Below, piece by piece: positions 60,678 to 64,000 of a stretch of 64,000 nucleotides of DNA (positions within the stretch are counted from its first letter, which is position 1; each line of letters begins with the position of its first letter). Origin of the DNA: a bacterium 210917-DFI.7.65 (GTDB taxonomy: Bacteria; Bacillota; Clostridia; Oscillospirales; Oscillospiraceae); contig JAJCJJ010000004.1 of assembly GCA_020555865.1 (NCBI GenBank), positions 62,001 through 126,000 on the forward strand, written 5' to 3'. The position numbers were made by a program, and so were the translations under genes. The notes below the pieces were generated by a model. It ran no database searches. It was not told the origin of the DNA and was given only the letters and a program-made list of their open reading frames with translations.

Positions 60678-61076
60678 ATGATACTGGAAATCGGAATGAA
60701 GCATACAGTGGAGACTTTGGTCACCCCTGAAAACACCGCCGCCAAAGCCGGCTCCGGCAACCTGCAGGTATTCGGTACTCCGTTCATGGTAGCTCTGATG
60801 GAAAACGCCGCCCTGACATTGATGGCGGCTACATTGCCCGAGGGTAAGGGTACGGTGGGCACCGCCATGAACACAACCCACATTTCCCCGACCCCCGTAG
60901 GGATGAGAGTATACGCAGAAGCGGAAGTTATCAATATTTCCGCTAACGGTAAAATGGTAGATTTTAAAGTATCCGCTTACGATGAAATGGGCTTGATCGG
61001 TGAAGGCACCCACCAGCGTGCCGTTATCGATAATGACCGTTTTATGGAAAAAGCCAATAGAAAACGTTCGAACTAA
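60678..61076 (+). CDS. FlK-like hotdog thioesterase
   Basis: A 132-residue hotdog-fold protein. Thr34, Glu42 and His68 (in G-T-P-F-M-V-A-L-M-E-N-A and T-T-H-I-S-P-T-P) have the same spacing, 8 and 26, as the catalytic Thr42, Glu50 and His76 of fluoroacetyl-CoA thioesterase FlK. Most FlK relatives outside Streptomyces hydrolyse other acyl-CoAs, so fluoroacetate is not implied. GGAGG lies seven bases before the ATG. It is 17 bases after potD and is followed by a terminator, so it is the last gene of the pot transcript. Confidence 0.85.
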   Translation: MILEIGMKHTVETLVTPENTAAKAGSGNLQVFGTPFMVALMENAALTLMAATLPEGKGTVGTAMNTTHISPTPVGMRVYAEAEVINISANGKMVDFKVSAYDEMGLIGEGTHQRAVIDNDRFMEKANRKRSN

Positions 61077-61086
61077 GCGCACAGCT

Positions 61087-61121
61087 AACCGCAGGGAGAT
61101 ATACTCCCTGCGGTTTTTTGC
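61087..61121 (+). terminator. intrinsic terminator of the pot operon
   Basis: AACCGCAGGGAG pairs perfectly with CTCCCTGCGGTT around ATATA and runs into TTTTTT. Confidence 0.95.
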
Positions 61122-61512
61122 TTTGCACAAGGGACCGTATCACATTCGTTGCATAGGAACCATCGCTCTGCTTCACCAGACTGTCTGCAACTTTCGACTT
61201 GGATACAACATCCTGCAGAATTGGCCTAATCCACCGCAACTTTCTGAAACTGCGCCTTCGGCATATTGCCCGGTGCGGCAACACACTGATTTCCACTGTG
61301 CACTCAGCCGGATCGTGTAATTTCTGTTTTCATCCAGGACAGGCTGATTGTTTTTATCGTAAAACAATTCTCCGCTGCGTCAGTAGTTTTTCTGCCGCCC
61401 AAGCAGCAGCTGGCAGAAGGCTCAGTGCCATAAGTATGGTCAGCGTGTTCAAGTTTTTTGGAAAGCAGCCGGCAGTGTCTCAGTTCAAAAAGGTACACAT
61501 TGTGGAAGCGTC
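61122..61512 (-). other. stretch without a recognisable gene, possible decayed coding remnant
   Basis: About 390 bases hold only short open frames. The best, on the minus strand at 61173-61367, begins F-Y-D-K-N-N-Q-P-V-L-D and changes to protein-like sequence in other frames (for instance V-S-K-S-K-V-A-D-S-L-V-K near 61200), as a frameshifted gene would. No family was recognised. It sits just downstream of the serine recombinase. Confidence 0.25.
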
Positions 61513-62151
<639 letters not shown>

Positions 62152-62180
62152 TTATATTTTCTCAAATCCTAACAGAATAT

Positions 62181-62215
62181 AAAAAAAGCCAACTCATTTT
62201 GAGTTGGCTTTTTTG
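62181..62215. terminator. bidirectional terminator between hisE and the recombinase
   Basis: AAAAAAGCCAACTCA pairs perfectly with TGAGTTGGCTTTTTT around a two-base T/T centre. Confidence 0.92.
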
Positions 62216-62270
62216 TCGATGGATCATGAAAGTATTGTTTTAACGAGCTGCTGCTTCCTTATTCTGCCGC

Positions 62271-62594
62271 TCAGGTATTGTGATCAGAAACATGAAATGT
62301 TTTCAGATTTCCGATTTTCTCTGCGCGCGCATCCATTTCCTGACACACATCTGCCAGCGTGACGCCGCATTCATTCATCATTACCAGAAGATGATAGAAA
62401 ATATCGTTAATCTCACCTACCAGTTCCGCTTTTTCGCCGTTTTTTGCAGCAATAATGGTTTCAGCACACTCTTCTCCCACTTTTTTCAGGATTTTATCCA
62501 GGCCTTTCTCAAACAAATAGCAGGTATAAGAACCTGCCTGGGGCTGCGCGCGGCGCTGCACAATCACCGACTCCATTTGTTCAAACGAATTCAT
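62271..62594 (-). CDS. hisE: phosphoribosyl-ATP diphosphatase
   Basis: HisE releases pyrophosphate from phosphoribosyl-ATP, step two of histidine synthesis. The 107-residue all-alpha protein has the MazG-like metal motif V-G-E-E-C-A-E-T and E-I-N-D-I-F-Y-H-L-L-V. It is the last gene of the his cluster, separate from hisI, with AAGGAGG upstream. Confidence 0.94.
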   Translation of the reverse strand: MNSFEQMESVIVQRRAQPQAGSYTCYLFEKGLDKILKKVGEECAETIIAAKNGEKAELVGEINDIFYHLLVMMNECGVTLADVCQEMDARAEKIGNLKTFHVSDHNT

Positions 62595-62627
62595 CCTTCT
62601 TTTCCTCCTTACTTCCTCTGCGGTTCC

Positions 62628-62705
62628 TCAGCGACAAAGTGTGATCACAACAGCCAATACTACCATTGCTGCAGCAGTGATCATCAACAGGAATACCAGT
62701 GACAT
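62628..62705 (-). CDS. 25-residue hydrophobic peptide between hisI and hisE
   Basis: I found this frame by direct translation. Its ATG overlaps the hisI stop (TGATG) and AAGGAGAGG lies about eight bases upstream. The product is one membrane-spanning run, M-S-L-V-F-L-L-M-I then A-M-V-V-L-A-V-V-I-T, ending L-C-R. It could be a single-pass micropeptide or just a coupling ORF. I know of no such component of histidine synthesis. Confidence 0.5.
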   Translation of the reverse strand: MSLVFLLMITAAAMVVLAVVITLCR

Positions 62706-63040
62706 CAACGTGCCTCTCCTTCTTCCCATAAAGTATGGAAAAAACAGGAGCGACGGCCGGTGTGGCAGGTAGGTCCATCCGGCCGGCAGACATAGAGCAG
62801 CGTATCTGTATCACAATCGGCAAGCATTTTCACCACATGCAGAAAGTGCCCACTGCTCTCCCCCTTGTTCCACAGCTTCTGCCGGGAACGGGACCAGAAC
62901 CATGCCGTTTTCGTCTGCAGTGTCCTTTCCACGGCCTCACGGTTGGTAAAGCCCAACATCAGCACCGCCCCGTCGCCGGCATCCTGAATAATCACCGGGA
63001 TCAGCTTTGATTTCTGAAACAGCAAATCCAAATCCAGCAT
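62705..63040 (-). CDS. hisI: phosphoribosyl-AMP cyclohydrolase
   Basis: HisI opens the purine ring of phosphoribosyl-AMP. The 111-residue protein has M-L-G-F-T-N-R-E-A, W-F-W-S-R-S-R-Q-K-L-W-N-K-G-E-S-S-G-H, the metal-binding D-C-D-T-D and C-H-T-G-R-R-S-C-F. It is the stand-alone form, not fused to hisE. It starts 15 bases after hisF. Confidence 0.96.
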   Translation of the reverse strand: MLDLDLLFQKSKLIPVIIQDAGDGAVLMLGFTNREAVERTLQTKTAWFWSRSRQKLWNKGESSGHFLHVVKMLADCDTDTLLYVCRPDGPTCHTGRRSCFFHTLWEEGEAR

Positions 63041-63055
63041 TGCAGTCCCTCCTTC

Positions 63056-63814
63056 TCATAGCCGTACGGGAATGTTTCGGTTATGCAGATATTCTTTGAC
63101 CTGCCCCACGGTCAGTGCACCGAAATGGAACAGGGACGCAGCCAATGCCGCATCGGCATCCGTTTGCTCAAACACCTGAACAAAGTGCCCCAGTGTACCG
63201 CAACCACCGGAGGCAATGACGGGAATACGCACCGCTTCCGTTACGGCACGGAGCATGGGGAGGTCAAATCCCTCCTTTGTGCCGTCTGCATCCATACTGG
63301 TCAGCAGGATTTCGCCGGCTCCCAACTGCTCGGCCCGCACTACCCAGTCTATGAGATCCATCCCTGTGAAACGGCGGCCGCCTTCCACCACAATCTCATA
63401 CCGGCCGTCCGACCGCCGTTTGGCATCTGCCGCCAAAACGATGCACTGGCTGCCGAAACGCTCCGCCGCCCGGGTAATCAGCGTTGGATCATCCACCGCA
63501 GCGGAATTGACCGAAATTTTATCCGCCCCGGCACGCAACAGCAGCTGAAAATCCTCCACAGTGCGAATACCGCCGCCCACAGTCAGAGGAACAAACACCT
63601 GCTCCGCCGTGCGCGCTACTACATCGGCCACGGTTTTGCGCGCTTCATGAGTGGCGGTAATATCCAGAAAGACGATCTCATCAGCTCCGGCGTCACTGTA
63701 GTACTTGGCCAGCGCCACCGGATCGCCGGCATCGCGGATATTGGCAAAGTTCACGCCTTTGACCACACGCCCGTCTTTTACGTCCAGGCAGGGAATAATC
63801 CGTTTGGCTAACAT
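63056..63814 (-). CDS. hisF: imidazole glycerol phosphate synthase cyclase subunit
   Basis: HisF, with the HisH glutaminase, closes the imidazole ring. The 252-residue barrel has the catalytic Asp11 in [16 protein letters not shown], the second catalytic aspartate near 130 in A-A-D-A-K-R and S-G-G-C-G. It overlaps hisA by a few bases. HisH is not in the window and is probably upstream of hisA. Confidence 0.97.
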   Translation of the reverse strand: MLAKRIIPCLDVKDGRVVKGVNFANIRDAGDPVALAKYYSDAGADEIVFLDITATHEARKTVADVVARTAEQVFVPLTVGGGIRTVEDFQLLLRAGADKISVNSAAVDDPTLITRAAERFGSQCIVLAADAKRRSDGRYEIVVEGGRRFTGMDLIDWVVRAEQLGAGEILLTSMDADGTKEGFDLPMLRAVTEAVRIPVIASGGCGTLGHFVQVFEQTDADAALAASLFHFGALTVGQVKEYLHNRNIPVRL

Positions 63815-64000
63815 TGCACACCCGCCTCCTCAATGGCCAGAGCCAGATCAATGGTCCCGGCATAATACGCTTTACCGATAATAGCGCCGTACAGCCCCAT
63901 ATCCCGCAGAGTTCGGATGTCCTCGTTACAGGATACGCCACCGCTGGCAATGATGCAGCAGGACACACGTTGCTGCAGTTTCGCAAGCCACTCCACCGAA
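63808..64000 (-). CDS. hisA: HisA isomerase, C-terminal part cut by the right edge
   Basis: The visible ~64 residues match the end of the ProFAR isomerase barrel: [12 protein letters not shown], then [15 protein letters not shown]. The frame stays open to the edge, so the start lies outside. It overlaps hisF and belongs to the same operon. Confidence 0.9.
   Translation of the reverse strand, partial: SVEWLAKLQQRVSCCIIASGGVSCNEDIRTLRDMGLYGAIIGKAYYAGTIDLALAIEEAGVQC

Overview
The window comes from the chromosome of an endospore-forming, anaerobic Clostridia-type Firmicute, most likely of the Oscillospiraceae/Ruminococcaceae kind; I cannot fix the genus. The evidence is a dense set of sporulation genes (sipL-like, spoIVA, cotJ genes, cwlD, yunB, spoIIM, sigH, a SpoIID-domain protein), the SCIFF peptide with its radical SAM maturase (a Clostridia hallmark), a pyrophosphate-type phosphofructokinase, an A-like RNase P RNA and strong AGGAGG ribosome sites with frequent TTG/GTG starts. 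No phage, CRISPR array, insertion sequence, rRNA or tRNA was seen; this is mostly core genome.

Layout. 1-2.4 kb: the end of a SipL-like gene followed by spoIVA, the partners that build the spore coat basement. 2.5-4.1 kb: XRE-family and Crp/Fnr-family regulators, the second divergent from leuC-leuD-leuB-coaX (4.2-7.9 kb). 8-11.4 kb: a small membrane protein, an aminotransferase and purB. 11.5-13.8 kb: secD-secF. 13.9-16.4 kb: divergent PPi-phosphofructokinase and fructose-bisphosphate aldolase. 16.5-18.3 kb: an amidase-domain protein and a tyrosine recombinase behind a strong promoter with an inverted repeat at its start site. 18.3-21.7 kb (minus strand): cotJA-cotJB fusion and cotJC, then cwlD-radA. 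21.8-24.7 kb: a P-type cation ATPase behind a candidate manganese (yybP-ykoY) riboswitch. 24.7-30.1 kb: murD, an aluminium-resistance/methionine gamma-lyase-like enzyme, yunB and ligA. 30.2-30.6 kb: rnpB. 30.8-35.3 kb: trmK-nif3-yebC, a DUF1858 protein, an old-yellow-enzyme-family flavoprotein and a four-CxxC zinc protein. 35.3-39.6 kb: ruvC-ruvA-ruvB-glmM-sigH. 39.8-41.8 kb: ridA, xerD, spoIIM. 42.1-48.7 kb: SpoIID-domain protein, queA, tgt, yajC, a TIGR04086-like membrane protein, the SCIFF peptide and its maturase. 48.9-54.8 kb: asd, then the minus-strand clusters yceD-rpmF and DUF512-der-plsY-gpsA. 55.5-61.1 kb: an RluA-type pseudouridine synthase, potABCD and a FlK-like thioesterase. 61.1-62.1 kb: a serine recombinase and a non-coding or decayed stretch. 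62.2-64 kb: hisA-hisF-hisI-(25-residue ORF)-hisE, with hisA cut by the right edge.

How it fits together. Sporulation is served from several separate loci, several of them fused with housekeeping genes (cwlD with radA, yunB with ligA, SpoIID with queA/tgt, spoIIM with xerD). Most housekeeping transcripts start from recognisable 17-bp-spaced sigma-A promoters and end in clear hairpin terminators, so operon limits are unusually legible. The most rewarding points are the CotJA-CotJB fusion, the manganese riboswitch ON-switch arrangement, the SCIFF locus with a hairpin between peptide and maturase, a pantothenate kinase homologue lacking a key aspartate, a 25-residue membrane ORF coupled to hisI, and a FlK-like thioesterase with exact catalytic-triad spacing. 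I found no wholly new multi-gene system.
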